Source: CAVSJA01 sp963728145
GTDB lineage: Bacteria > Bacteroidota > Bacteroidia > Chitinophagales > Chitinophagaceae
Length of the DNA stretch: 64,000 bases
NCBI GenBank assembly: GCA_963728145.1
Contig: CAVSJA010000004.1
Coordinates: 124,001-188,000 of the forward strand
Direction: 5' to 3'
Shown here: positions 15,773 through 24,590 of the stretch, in pieces
How the letters are laid out: each line of letters opens with the position of its first letter
Position numbering within the stretch: position 1 is the stretch's first letter
Notes under the pieces: model-generated
Databases searched by the model: none
Seen by the model: only the letters and a program-made list of their open reading frames with translations
What the model was told of the DNA's origin: nothing
Made by a program: the position numbers and the translations under genes

Positions 15773-17318
15773 TCATTTTTTTAGCTCCAACATTACCAAT
15801 GAAAGTTTCGGAATGATTAATACCAGTTCATTACCTTCTTTCTTCGCCCCGGTAAATGCAACGGGCTTGATATTGTCTGGTTTTTCAAATGAATTGATAT
15901 CAGTAAATTTCGGCGAGGTAATAATTTGACCACTCACGGTGTTCCAATTGGCACTATTTATTGCAGTACGGATATTGATTGAATTGTTGGGATCGAGATT
16001 CACCAATGAAATATGTACAACACCGTTAGAATCCAACGATGCAGATACATTCAAAGCTGGTAACTTTTGTCCATCCACGGTATAATCCGGACCACTGATC
16101 TGCAAGGGTAACTATTTTGCATCCTGGTGCAATTTATAAAGATCGAATACATGATAAGTTGGAGTTAGTAGCATCTGATGACCTTTGGTAAGTATCAGCG
16201 CCTGCAATACATTCACGGTTTGCGCAAGATTGGCCATCTTCACTCTGTCACAATGATTATTGAATATATTCAAAGTCGTTGCTGCAACCAATGCATCGCG
16301 CATACTATTTTGCTGATAGAGGAATCCTGGATTGGTGCCCGGTTCAACATTTGTCCATATTCCCCATTCGTCAACCACCAATGCAACTCGTTTGTCGGGA
16401 TCGTATCGATCCATAATGGTTGAATGTTTTGTTACCAGTTCATCCATTCTCAAAGTACTTCTCATCGTGCCGAAATATTCCTTTTCATCAAATTGCGTTG
16501 CGGATCCTTTGTCTGCCCAGGTCTTTGGAATGGTGTAATGATGAAGTGATAATCCCCACATCAAATTCAATGGAACTTTGCGCATCAGTACATCAGTCCA
16601 GTTATAGTCGCTTGAACTTGGACCGCCGGCTATCTTTCTGAGCCGAATTCCCGGATAGTTTTTAGAGAACGTAGCATAGCGACGATACTGGTCGGCATAA
16701 AAGTCTGCAGTCATATTTCCTCCGCAACCCCAATTTTCGTTACCAACTCCCCAATATTCAACCCTCCATGGTTTTTCACGTCCATTCTGTTTTCTCAATT
16801 CGGTCATCGGGCTCAATCCATCAAAATTGAGATACTCCACCCATTTATTCATTTCTTCAATTGTTCCGCTACCGATATTCCCACAGATATACGGGTTCGG
16901 TATTCAGTAGACTGCATAGCTCAAGAAATTCATGCGTACCAAAACTGTTGTCTTCTGTTACATTTCCCCAATGGGTGTTGATCATCTTTGGTCTTTGATT
17001 TCTCGGGCCAATTCCATCCCGCCAATGATATTCATCGGCAAAGCAGCCGCCAGGCCAGCGAAGGTTGGGGATCTTTATTTTTTTCAAAGCTTCCACCACA
17101 TCAAGTCTTATCCGATCCTTGCGGGGAAGGGTTGATGTATCGCTTACCCAATATCCATCATAAATACAACGCCCAAGATGTTCGGAAAAATGACCATAAA
17201 TATGACGGCTGATTGTCAGTTTGGGCTCGTAGCCATTAATATTAATACGGGCAGTTTGCTGTGCATTCAGCGAATTCAATCCAATCGCTAGCAACAGCGG
17301 TAGGCAAATTTTCTTCAT
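15773..17318 (-). pseudogene. GH51 alpha-L-arabinofuranosidase, broken by one frameshift and one amber codon
   Basis: Secreted exo-enzyme family that releases L-arabinose from arabinan or arabinoxylan. Three pieces read as one gene: 17318-16869 (signal peptide MKKICLPLLLAIGLNSLNA, RWPGGCFADEYHWRDGIGP), 16852-16112 (acid/base Glu in VGNENWGCGG, nucleophile Glu in VVDEWGIW) and 16105-15773 (C-terminal beta domain). Near 16892 one extra base after GAACCC shifts the frame; removing it restores TEPYICGNIGSGTIEEMNKW. At 16106-16108 an in-frame TAG interrupts DAK-LPLQISGPDY, where Leu TTG is expected; the second and third pieces are in the same frame. Downstream of the sugar porter by 22 bases, likely one operon. 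Recent decay or sequencing error cannot be told apart here. Confidence 0.9.
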
Positions 17319-17340
17319 GGATGTTATATTTTGAATTGAA

Positions 17341-18735
17341 TTATTCTTTAACCAGTTTCTTTTCGAGGTCTTCCAAAGATATTCCCTTTGTTTCGGGAAC
17401 TTTTGTTAGTACCCAAACTAATTGAAGGACCATCATAAACGCAAAGAATGCAAAGATTGGCCATGGGTTATCCCTGAATATTCCATCTTTCGCGTCAAGA
17501 AAGATTGGTGAGACAAGGGTTATTATTGCAGCGAATACCCAGTGTACGCTTGCCCCGAATGATTGGCCCGTTGCCCTAACCTTGTTCGGAAAAATTTCTG
17601 AGATAAAGACCCATATTACTGCGCCCTGCCCAATCGCATGTGCGGCTATAAACATTACCAGGAAAATCATCAGAAATCCCGGACCTGCGCCAGAATAAAA
17701 TGACCAGGCAACCATTGCCAGGCTTATGATATAGCCCAGAGATCCAATAATTAATAATTTCTTTCTGCCTGCTTTATCTATTAAATAGAGACCAACAAAA
17801 GTAAATATGAGATTGGTGCCGCCGATGGCAATTGAGTTGAGCAAAGATTCTTTAGACGCGAGACCAGCTCTTTCTAATATTTCCGGCGCATAATATAATA
17901 TGAAGTTGATACCTGATAATTGATTAAAGAATGCTACCATGAAAGCCAGCCAAATGATCTTGTTATATTTCTTGCTTAAGAAACCGGCGTCCGCTCCTGC
18001 GGCAGATTCATGCTGAAGACTGGTTGTAATTGATTTTACAACTTCGTCAACGTTTGAAACTCCCAATCGGGATAGTATTTTTTTCGACGTCTGGAGATCA
18101 TTCTTTCTGGCAATCAACCATCGAGGACTTTCGGGAACGCTAAACACAAGCAGGGTATATATGAGGGAAGGGACGGCCATAACACCAAGCATCCATCTCC
18201 AGTCATTTACACCGCCAACACCTTGCAAAAAATAATTTGAAAGAAAGGCGATTAATATTCCGAATACGATATTGAACTGATACATCGCTACCAAACGTCC
18301 ACGCGTAGCTGGAGTAGATATTTCTGAAATATAAGTTGGCGCCGCAACTGAAGAGACTCCAATCCCAATTCCCCCGATGAATCTAAAAAACGAAAATGTA
18401 TAAGGATCCTGTGCAAGTGCTGACCCAACTGCTGAAATGCTAAATAAAATTCCTATCCAAAGCAAAACTTTTTTCCTTCCATATGTTTGGGTAGGGATGC
18501 CTCCAAAAATCGCACCTACCACCGTGCCCCAGAGTGCCATTGACATTATGAAGAAACCATGAAAAAGGGGAGAGGTCTTCCAAAGTTCTTTAATCGGAAG
18601 ATTTGCACCGGAGATCACTACGGTATCGAACCCAAAAATAAAACCCGCAAGCGCCGCGATAATAGAGATGCCGAATAATTTGCCCGAACCACCTTCTGTA
18701 GCGGCCGCGTAGCCGGAGTTAGTTTCGATTTGCAT
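17341..18735 (-). CDS. MFS sugar porter (sugar:H+ symporter)
   Basis: 464 residues, twelve membrane segments. Sugar-porter signatures: GFDTVVISGA in TM1, YGRKKVLLW loop, RFIGGIGIGVSSVAAPTYISE, PATRGRLVAMYQ, PESPRWLI after TM6, DKAGRKKLLI in the central repeat and VPETKG near the C-terminus. Homologues import arabinose, xylose, glucose or galactose with protons across the inner membrane. The following GH51 gene suggests L-arabinose, by inference. Its start codon is 8 bases from the palindromic octamer array at 18744-18815. Confidence 0.92.
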   Translation of the reverse strand: MQIETNSGYAAATEGGSGKLFGISIIAALAGFIFGFDTVVISGANLPIKELWKTSPLFHGFFIMSMALWGTVVGAIFGGIPTQTYGRKKVLLWIGILFSISAVGSALAQDPYTFSFFRFIGGIGIGVSSVAAPTYISEISTPATRGRLVAMYQFNIVFGILIAFLSNYFLQGVGGVNDWRWMLGVMAVPSLIYTLLVFSVPESPRWLIARKNDLQTSKKILSRLGVSNVDEVVKSITTSLQHESAAGADAGFLSKKYNKIIWLAFMVAFFNQLSGINFILYYAPEILERAGLASKESLLNSIAIGGTNLIFTFVGLYLIDKAGRKKLLIIGSLGYIISLAMVAWSFYSGAGPGFLMIFLVMFIAAHAIGQGAVIWVFISEIFPNKVRATGQSFGASVHWVFAAIITLVSPIFLDAKDGIFRDNPWPIFAFFAFMMVLQLVWVLTKVPETKGISLEDLEKKLVKE

Positions 18736-18743
18736 AGTACTTA

Positions 18744-18815
18744 GGTTGATTGGTTGATTAGTTGACTTGTTAACTGGTTAACTAATCAACCGGTCAACCA
18801 ATTAACCAATCAACT
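18744..18815. repeat. Contiguous palindromic octamer array GGTTGATT to AATCAACC
   Basis: Nine consecutive 8-base units without loss of phase: GGTTGATT, GGTTGATT, AGTTGACT, TGTTAACT, GGTTAACT, AATCAACC, GGTCAACC, AATTAACC, AATCAACT. The sense switches around the middle units, so the whole 72 bases is an imperfect palindrome with almost no loop. It lies in the divergent spacer between the sugar porter and the OmpA-like gene, 8 bases from the porter start codon. Confidence 0.9.
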
Positions 18816-18935
18816 CCCCCCTAAAATACCAATTTATTCCCAGCAACAATCCATAACCGGCTTTCCCCAATTGATACATGCCTGTGTTTCCTTCGGCAAT
18901 AGATGAGAATACATTCGTGCCACAAACAAATAGCC

Positions 18936-20222
18936 ATGAAAGTTAGACACCTGTTGATACTTGCATTATTCCTATGCCCTTTTCCCGGTAATGCCCAGTT
19001 GAAAGGGATCATGAACAAAGTGAAGAATAAGGTGAATCAACGCGTCGATAGCAAAGTAGATAAAGAAATAGACAAAGCGCTCGATAAAGCTGAAGGCAAG
19101 GAAACAGCAGCAACAGAACCAGTAAAAACTTCCGCGCCTGTTGCGACTAATGGATCAGGAGAGGACAGCAATTCGCTGAAAAGCTTTTCCAAATTTGATT
19201 TTATACCCGGAGATCTGATTCTATATGCCGAGGATTTCGGGCAAGACGAAATTGGAGAGCTTCCTTTAAACTGGAACACGGGTGGAAAAGCTGAGCTCGT
19301 AACGCTGAGCAGCATCCCCGGCAAATGGCTTCGACTTTATCAGAATGCATTATACCTTACTTCAAACAAAACAGATTTCAGCAAGAATTTTACTGTTGAA
19401 TTCGACCTTATCCTTCAATTAAAAAATGGTGGTTACAGTTATCCATATGTTTCATTTGGTTTTCTTTCGAGCAATGATCAACCTACCAATGATAACCAGT
19501 TCCTGAATGGTTACAGGAAATTTCAATCCACAGAGTTTTATGTTCGTCCTTCTGAAGGTGGGAATTCAAATATGTACCTGGAAACTCACCAGGATGGTAA
19601 GCGTTTGTTTGTTTCCGAACAGCAATATGTTGCCAAATTAGAAAAGTATTATGCTAAGGCCAGCCATATTGCAATCCAGGTTCAGGAAAAACGAATAAGG
19701 ATCTGGATCAATGATGAAAAGAAGTTTGACCTTCCTATGGCAGGCGCAACGGCCTATATTTTCAACAATCTATTCTTTAAAATTCATGCATCCGGTTATA
19801 AAGACGATCAGTTGGGATTCTATATCAGCAACCTCAAAGTGGCAACTGGAAAACCAGATGCAAGGCATAAGTTGGTAGAAGAAGGAAAATTCTCAACTAC
19901 AGGAATTCTCTTCGATTTCCAAAGTGCAGTGATCAAACCAGAATCTTATGGCGCACTGAAGGAGATCGCAAAAGTCTTAAAAGAAAATAGTTCAATCAAG
20001 GTAAAAGTTATCGGTCATACCAGCAGCGATGGAGACGATGCTGCCAATATGGAACTTTCAAAGAAAAGAGCAGCCGCTGTAAAGGACGCATTGATCAATG
20101 AATTCTTGATCGAACCATCCCAACTCGAAACTGAGGGCAAAGGGGAAACCGCGCCAATTGCCGATAACAAAACCAAAGAAGGAAAAGCACTGAACAGAAG
20201 AGTGGAATTTGTAAAGCTGTAG
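18936..20222 (+). CDS. OmpA-family outer membrane protein with peptidoglycan-binding domain
   Basis: About 428 residues from ATG 18936 (signal peptide MKVRHLLILALFLCPFPGNA). After the signal comes a charged helical stretch (KNKVNQRVDSKVDKEIDKAL), then about 200 residues of beta-rich sequence that may be a LamG/jelly-roll-like domain, then an OmpA-like C-terminal domain over the last 105 residues with FDFQSAVIKPES, VIGHTSSDGD, MELSKKRAAAVKDAL and NRRVEFVKL. The C-terminal domain should bind peptidoglycan in the periplasm. Followed 51 bases later by a beta-barrel gene. Confidence 0.88.
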   Translation: MKVRHLLILALFLCPFPGNAQLKGIMNKVKNKVNQRVDSKVDKEIDKALDKAEGKETAATEPVKTSAPVATNGSGEDSNSLKSFSKFDFIPGDLILYAEDFGQDEIGELPLNWNTGGKAELVTLSSIPGKWLRLYQNALYLTSNKTDFSKNFTVEFDLILQLKNGGYSYPYVSFGFLSSNDQPTNDNQFLNGYRKFQSTEFYVRPSEGGNSNMYLETHQDGKRLFVSEQQYVAKLEKYYAKASHIAIQVQEKRIRIWINDEKKFDLPMAGATAYIFNNLFFKIHASGYKDDQLGFYISNLKVATGKPDARHKLVEEGKFSTTGILFDFQSAVIKPESYGALKEIAKVLKENSSIKVKVIGHTSSDGDDAANMELSKKRAAAVKDALINEFLIEPSQLETEGKGETAPIADNKTKEGKALNRRVEFVKL

Positions 20223-20273
20223 TATATCTAACCCCATAAGTGATTTCAAACTTTAAATATTAAAAATCTAGTC

Positions 20274-20969
20274 ATGAAAATTTCAGCAGCCTTAGTTAAT
20301 CGCAAGAGAGTCTTTTCATTAGCAATCGCAATGGCGATTGGAACAGCAGCAATGTCGCAGCTTTCAATTGGTGTGCATGCTACGGGTAATCTTAGTACTG
20401 CAAACACCTCTATCGAGAATCTTCCAAGCGGATACCAGAAGACCGCAAGAGTATTACCTGGAGCAGGTATTTTGGTTGAATATTCAGTAAGTGCCAATTT
20501 CAGTCTTCAATCAGGAGCAAATTATCGTAAGAATGGTGTGACCATGAAATTTGATCTTCCGGTAGAAGGAACAGTTATGAATGTAGAGATGACCTCTGAT
20601 CTCAATTACATACAAGTGCCGTTGAATGCGGTGTACAAAACAAGCGGTTCTTCAGTCCAGTTTTTTGCGGGAGCAGGTCCATATGTTGGTTATGGTATCA
20701 GTGGCAAGAACAAGATCAGCGCAAAAGTTGATGGCGGAATAGAAGTAATGGAAGAAGAAGTAGATGCTTTCAAGAAGGAAGAAGATGGCGGTGCCGGTAT
20801 GAAACGCTTTGATTTCGGTGGACAGGCATTAGCAGGAATCAAATTCGGAAAGTATTATGCAGTAGTTAGCTACCAGGCAGGATTCGCAAACCTCACGAAG
20901 AGTGAAGGTTCAGATGAGAAATACAACAACCGTGGCGCACAATTGACGCTTGGATATATTATCAAATAA
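20274..20969 (+). CDS. Outer membrane beta-barrel protein (PorT/OMP_b-brl type)
   Basis: 231 residues. N-terminal signal-like helix (FSLAIAMAIGTAAMSQ), then alternating strands typical of an eight-stranded barrel: LSIGVHATGNLS, ILVEYSVSANFSLQSGANYRK, LNYIQVPLNAVYKT, VQFFAGAGPYVGYGIS, GQALAGIKFGKYYAVVSYQ and a final LTLGYIIK ending near a hydrophobic residue. Function unknown; family members serve in the outer membrane. Probably cotranscribed with the OmpA-like gene and closed by the terminator at 21056. Confidence 0.8.
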   Translation: MKISAALVNRKRVFSLAIAMAIGTAAMSQLSIGVHATGNLSTANTSIENLPSGYQKTARVLPGAGILVEYSVSANFSLQSGANYRKNGVTMKFDLPVEGTVMNVEMTSDLNYIQVPLNAVYKTSGSSVQFFAGAGPYVGYGISGKNKISAKVDGGIEVMEEEVDAFKKEEDGGAGMKRFDFGGQALAGIKFGKYYAVVSYQAGFANLTKSEGSDEKYNNRGAQLTLGYIIK

Positions 20970-21055
20970 ATTATTGGATCACCAGCATCGGGCAGTTCCG
21001 AATCTACTTTTATGTCGATACAATTCATGGTGATGATCAAATCCTGCCCTGTGGT

Positions 21056-21083
21056 AAAGCCTCGCTAATTGCGGGGCTTTTTT
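21056..21083 (+). terminator. Rho-independent terminator
   Basis: AAAGCCTCGC (21056-21065) pairs with GCGGGGCTTT (21071-21080), 10 bp with one G-U pair, loop TAATT, T tract to 21083. Lies 87 bases after the beta-barrel gene. Confidence 0.9.
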
Positions 21084-21215
21084 CAAGAGGCAAGAGGCAA
21101 GGGGCAAGAGGCAAAGGGCAAGCGGAAATTACTTTATGGTGGACGTTATCTATTGCCTATTGTCTATTGCATATTGTCTATTGCCCTTTGCCTCTTGCCT
21201 TTTGCCTCCTGCTCT
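21083..21215. repeat. Inverted pair of GCAAGRG/TTGCCTN heptamer arrays
   Basis: Left arm 21083-21124 has six heptamers (GCAAGAG, GCAAGGG, GCAAAGG forms). Right arm 21153-21215 has nine heptamers in the opposite sense (TTGCCTA, TTGTCTA, TTGCATA, TTGCCCT, TTGCCTC and others). The outer units are best matched. Member of the GCAATRR family. Directly follows the terminator. Confidence 0.8.
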
Positions 21216-21258
21216 TTACGACATTGTAGATTTTCCTATCTTTACACCGGCTGATGGC

Positions 21259-21630
21259 ATGAGTGATATCTCCATTAATGTTTCCAACTTTACGCTTCAC
21301 TCCATTTACTTTTCGGAAGACGAATTAAGTATAACTTTCTTTTTGAGGAATTGCAACAATAATGGTTTTACTGTCAGATTGAAAAACACTGTTAGTTACT
21401 TTGACTGGACAATGAATAAAAAACTTCGATTGCTCAAGATCGATGATGAAGGCGGTTCCTTTGCGCAAGACATCTCACTTAATCTTCAGAGACCGGAATT
21501 AACCAACTTTGATCAACTCTTTATTTTTGAAGACGCTGATGAAATAAAAGTCGCCTTCATGGCATTGGCGGAGGTTATTACCCTTCATTATTTTGATCAT
21601 GGCATGGGGCGTAGTTGGCCTTATGATTAG
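21259..21630 (+). CDS. Hypothetical protein, 123 residues
   Basis: Start set at ATG 21259 because upstream in-frame sequence is repeat-derived. About 123 residues, no signal peptide or membrane segment. Beta-rich first half (ISINVSNFTLHSIYFSEDEL, ITFFLRN, FTVRLKNTVSYFDW) and a second half with ISLNLQRPELTNFDQLFIFE and a final helix (VAFMALAEVITLHYFD). I do not recognise the family. The stop codon TAG lies at the start of a GGTTGATT octamer run (21629-21660). A basic length and composition check supports a real gene, but this is not certain. Confidence 0.5.
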   Translation: MSDISINVSNFTLHSIYFSEDELSITFFLRNCNNNGFTVRLKNTVSYFDWTMNKKLRLLKIDDEGGSFAQDISLNLQRPELTNFDQLFIFEDADEIKVAFMALAEVITLHYFDHGMGRSWPYD

Positions 21631-21660
21631 TTGATTGGTTGATTGGTTAATTGGTCGACT
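21629..21660. repeat. GGTTGATT octamer array, four units
   Basis: AGTTGATT, GGTTGATT, GGTTAATT, GGTCGACT in phase, overlapping the stop codon of the preceding ORF. One-sided. Confidence 0.7.
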
Positions 21661-21754
21661 AGGAAATTCTCCACAAATCCGGTGAGATGTTTCTTCACAT
21701 TCGGTGATTTTTCAATAGTCTTCATCAAATGAAATTTGCCGCAAATTTTATTGT

Positions 21755-22672
21755 ATGAAGTCTGTCATTTTCTTAGCCTTATTATTTATTTTTTTTAGCC
21801 CTGGCACAAATTCACAAGCACCAATGAGTGCTGGTGCTGAAGTAGTTGGTTTTTCATTAACTGGACGGAAACCACAAGTAAAGTTTGTTGAATTACCAAA
21901 TGGGATCACTCTTGAATATGCTGAGCAGGGTGATGCGTCCGGAGTGCCGGTGATCTTTCTTCACGGATATTCTGATTCCTGGAGATCCTTTGAATTGAAT
22001 CTTCCCTTGTTACCCTCATCGATACATGCATTTGCACTTTCACAGCGCGGACATGGAAATTCAGATAAACCGCAAACCCAATATCGTCCGAAAGATTTTG
22101 CCGATGATGTTACAGCGTTTATGGATAAAATGAAACTCAAAAAAGCAATCATTGTGGGTCATTCTATGGGAAGCACAAATGCCAGGCAATTTGTTGTTTC
22201 CTATCCTGAAAGAACGATGGGATTGGTATTGATGGCTTCATTTGCAAGCTTCAAAGACAAACCGATGATTACAGAATTTGAAGCTGTAATATCTCAATTG
22301 GAAGATCCGGTAGATGCAAATTTCATTGCTGAATTTCAAAAGAGCACTATAAAGCGCCCTATCCCTGATGCTTACATGGAAACTATCATTAGTGAAAGCA
22401 GAAAACTTCCGGTGCATGTATGGAAAGGGGTCGCTTCGGGTTGGAATGATGCCGACTATAATGAAAGCCTGAAAAAATTCACGGCGCCTACCTTAATAGT
22501 TTGGGGAGAGCTGGATAGTTATTGTCCGGAAGCTGATCAATATGCATTAAAGAATGCAATCAAAAATTCAAAACTTGAAATTTACAAAGGCACCGGTCAC
22601 GCGCTTCATTGGGAAGAACCGCAAAGATTTGCGGATGATCTGGTTGAGTTTGTTGACAGTATAAAGAAGTAA
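21755..22672 (+). CDS. Secreted alpha/beta hydrolase (copy 1)
   Basis: 305 residues with signal peptide (SVIFLALLFIFFSPGTNS). Alpha/beta hydrolase fold: oxyanion-strand HGYSDSWRSFELN, SQRGHGNSDKP, nucleophile elbow GHSMGS (Ser), an acid around VWGELDSYCPEADQ and catalytic His in GTGHALHWEEP. Similar to secreted haloperoxidase/epoxide-hydrolase-like enzymes; substrate unknown. Duplicated: the next gene is a clear paralogue, and about 100 bases upstream of each start are also similar (CACATTCGGTGAT, AAATTTGCCGC), so the duplication included the upstream region. Confidence 0.88.
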   Translation: MKSVIFLALLFIFFSPGTNSQAPMSAGAEVVGFSLTGRKPQVKFVELPNGITLEYAEQGDASGVPVIFLHGYSDSWRSFELNLPLLPSSIHAFALSQRGHGNSDKPQTQYRPKDFADDVTAFMDKMKLKKAIIVGHSMGSTNARQFVVSYPERTMGLVLMASFASFKDKPMITEFEAVISQLEDPVDANFIAEFQKSTIKRPIPDAYMETIISESRKLPVHVWKGVASGWNDADYNESLKKFTAPTLIVWGELDSYCPEADQYALKNAIKNSKLEIYKGTGHALHWEEPQRFADDLVEFVDSIKK

Positions 22673-22679
22673 TTACGAG

Positions 22680-22735
22680 GTTGACAGGGTTGACAGAGGT
22701 TGACAAGGTTGACAAGGTTGATTAGGTTGACAGGG
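22680..22735. repeat. GTTGACAAG-type nonamer array
   Basis: Units GTTGACAGG, GTTGACAGA, two GTTGACAAG, a shortened GTTGATTA, then GTTGACAGG, with single G insertions between some. In the spacer between the two duplicated hydrolase genes. Confidence 0.75.
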
Positions 22736-22827
22736 AATACCTGCACAAATTCGGTTAGTCCTTTCTTATCATTCGGTGATAGTTCGATAGTTGTCCTCAA
22801 TTGAAATTTGCCGCTAAATTTTATTTT

Positions 22828-23745
22828 ATGAAGTCTTTAGTTCTCTTAACCTTATTCTTTGTTGTTTTAACTGCTGATTCATCAGCACAAATGGCTCAAA
22901 TTCCTTTAGCTGAAATGCCTGGAGCATCGGCACTGCCCGTAAAGCCACAGGTAAAATTTGCGCAATTAGAAAACGGAATCACCCTTGAGTATGCAGAACA
23001 GGGAGATCTTTCTGGTATACCTGTAATTTTTCTGCATGGATTTTCTGACTCATGGAGATCTTTTGAACTAAATCTTCCTTTTCTTCCCTCAACGATACAT
23101 GCATTTTCATTGTCGCAGCGCGGTCATGGAAATTCAGATAAACCGAAACAGGGATATACTACAAAAGATTTTGCGGATGATGTTGCTGCTTTCATGGACA
23201 AGATGAGACTTAAAAAAGCAATCATTGTAGGCCATTCGATGGGAAGCAGCAACGCCCGCCAATTTGCGCTTTCTTATCCTGATAGAACAATGGGACTAGT
23301 ACTTATTGGTTCATTGGCTTCCTTTAAGAATAATTCATCAATAGCTGAGCTCGAAGGACTAGTGAACAAACTGGAAGAACCTGTCGATTCTGACTTCATT
23401 CATGCATTTCAAAGGAGTACGATCATCAGACCTATTCCTGATGAATATTACGTAACGATTGTCAGAGAGAGCCAGAAACTTCCGGTGTATGTATGGCAAG
23501 AAGTAACTCATGGTTGGAAAGATGCGAACCTCGCGGAAAGACTAAGCCACTTGAGAATACCTATATTACTATTATGGGGAGAGAAAGACAATTTTGCTCC
23601 GCAGGCTGATCAGTTTCTTTTAAATAATTCTTTTAGAAATTCAACACTCGAAATCTATAGAGGAACCGGGCATGCACTTCATTGGGAAGAGCCACAAAGA
23701 TTTGCGAATGATTTGATAGGGTTTGCCAATTCAATGAAGAAATAG
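22828..23745 (+). CDS. Secreted alpha/beta hydrolase (copy 2)
   Basis: 305 residues from ATG 22828; a TTG at 22801 in frame is less likely because the equivalent of copy 1 starts here. Signal peptide KSLVLLTLFFVVLTADSSA. Same catalytic pattern as copy 1: HGFSDSWRSFELN, SQRGHGNSDKP, GHSMGSSNARQF, LLWGEKDNFAPQADQ, GTGHALHWEEPQRF. Core sequence is highly similar to copy 1, whereas residues 20-40 after the signal and parts of the cap (about 180-230) differ, suggesting different substrates. Followed by a nested inverted repeat in a convergent spacer. Confidence 0.88.
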   Translation: MKSLVLLTLFFVVLTADSSAQMAQIPLAEMPGASALPVKPQVKFAQLENGITLEYAEQGDLSGIPVIFLHGFSDSWRSFELNLPFLPSTIHAFSLSQRGHGNSDKPKQGYTTKDFADDVAAFMDKMRLKKAIIVGHSMGSSNARQFALSYPDRTMGLVLIGSLASFKNNSSIAELEGLVNKLEEPVDSDFIHAFQRSTIIRPIPDEYYVTIVRESQKLPVYVWQEVTHGWKDANLAERLSHLRIPILLLWGEKDNFAPQADQFLLNNSFRNSTLEIYRGTGHALHWEEPQRFANDLIGFANSMKK

Positions 23746-23763
23746 AAATATTTCCTCTGCGTA

Positions 23764-23898
23764 CTCTGCGCTTCTTTGTGTCCTTCTGCGTCCAAAAAAA
23801 CTTACGCAATTAGAGACTTAGTGCTTACATAGTGACTCTAGTGTAGGTTTTTTTGGACTATTTCAGAGCTGAGATGCACGCGGGAAAGAAGCGCAGAG
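23764..23898. repeat. Nested inverted repeat between convergent genes
   Basis: Outer arms CTCTGCGCTTCTTT (23764-23777) and AAAGAAGCGCAGAG (23885-23898) match over 14 bases. Inner arms GTCCAAAAAAAC (23790-23801) and GTTTTTTTGGAC (23847-23858) match over 12 bases. About 135 bases in total, placed between copy 2 hydrolase and the DUF1543 gene; a likely bidirectional terminator or a small hairpin element. Confidence 0.75.
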
Positions 23899-23912
23899 TG
23901 AGCGCAAAGGAA

Positions 23913-24491
23913 TTATACTGAATTCAAGATCTTATCTAATTTAAAATATCCAAGATTGACCTGATCTACTCCTGGTGATGTTGATGGTGTAACCAGTATG
24001 CTATAATTCTCTTTGATTGAAGCAGGCAGTACATCATTTATAAAGTACACGTCATCCACATCGATGCCATACTTATCATCTACGTGGGAGCTCGCACCTT
24101 CAAATCCGGTATGCTTGTAAAATGCAGTTGCCTTTGATCGTTGAATAGCTTCACCACTGTTCTTTCCAACTGCCAGCATCTTATAATGAAACTCTTCAAA
24201 TTCATCTTGTTTATAACCTCCGAGATTGATAAAGAAGATTCTTAATTGATCATTCTCGTTTGCTGACTGCATCGGTGTCTTTTGCCTGACTTCGATTTTG
24301 TATTCATCCACCCAGTTCACTTCACGCCAACCATCTATGTGAAGTCGCGTACCTTCTGGCCAGAATGCTTTTATCTCAGGAATCAGGTCCTTTAGTGAAG
24401 TGCCGATACTGAAGAATACATCGTGCTGCTCCGTATGCCTGCATGGAGGATAGGAGCCCAATAAGATCATAAAGAGTTTGGGACCATTCAT
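23913..24491 (-). CDS. DUF1543 family protein
   Basis: 192 residues, cytoplasmic. N-terminal half matches the DUF1543 pattern: LFMILLGSYPPCRHTEQHD, VFFSIGTSLKDL, LHIDGWREVNWVD, then LRIFFINLGGYKQDEFEEFH. C-terminal half continues with SHVDDKYGIDVDDVYFINDV, a second similar segment. No catalytic motif or biochemical role is known to me for this family. Divergent from the esterase gene (99-base spacer). Confidence 0.75.
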   Translation of the reverse strand: MNGPKLFMILLGSYPPCRHTEQHDVFFSIGTSLKDLIPEIKAFWPEGTRLHIDGWREVNWVDEYKIEVRQKTPMQSANENDQLRIFFINLGGYKQDEFEEFHYKMLAVGKNSGEAIQRSKATAFYKHTGFEGASSHVDDKYGIDVDDVYFINDVLPASIKENYSILVTPSTSPGVDQVNLGYFKLDKILNSV

Positions 24492-24590
24492 ATTGATCGA
24501 TTTTCATCCCTCCTGAAAATAGGAATATTTTTTCAGCGAATAAGGCATTACTGAAATAGTTGCATAACTTTTGGGAGCGATTTTCCTTAT

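Noticed and set aside
15773..18735. Polysaccharide utilisation locus
   Set aside because: Has a sugar porter and a GH51 gene, but no SusC/SusD-type pair or second glycoside hydrolase; better described as a small arabinose operon.
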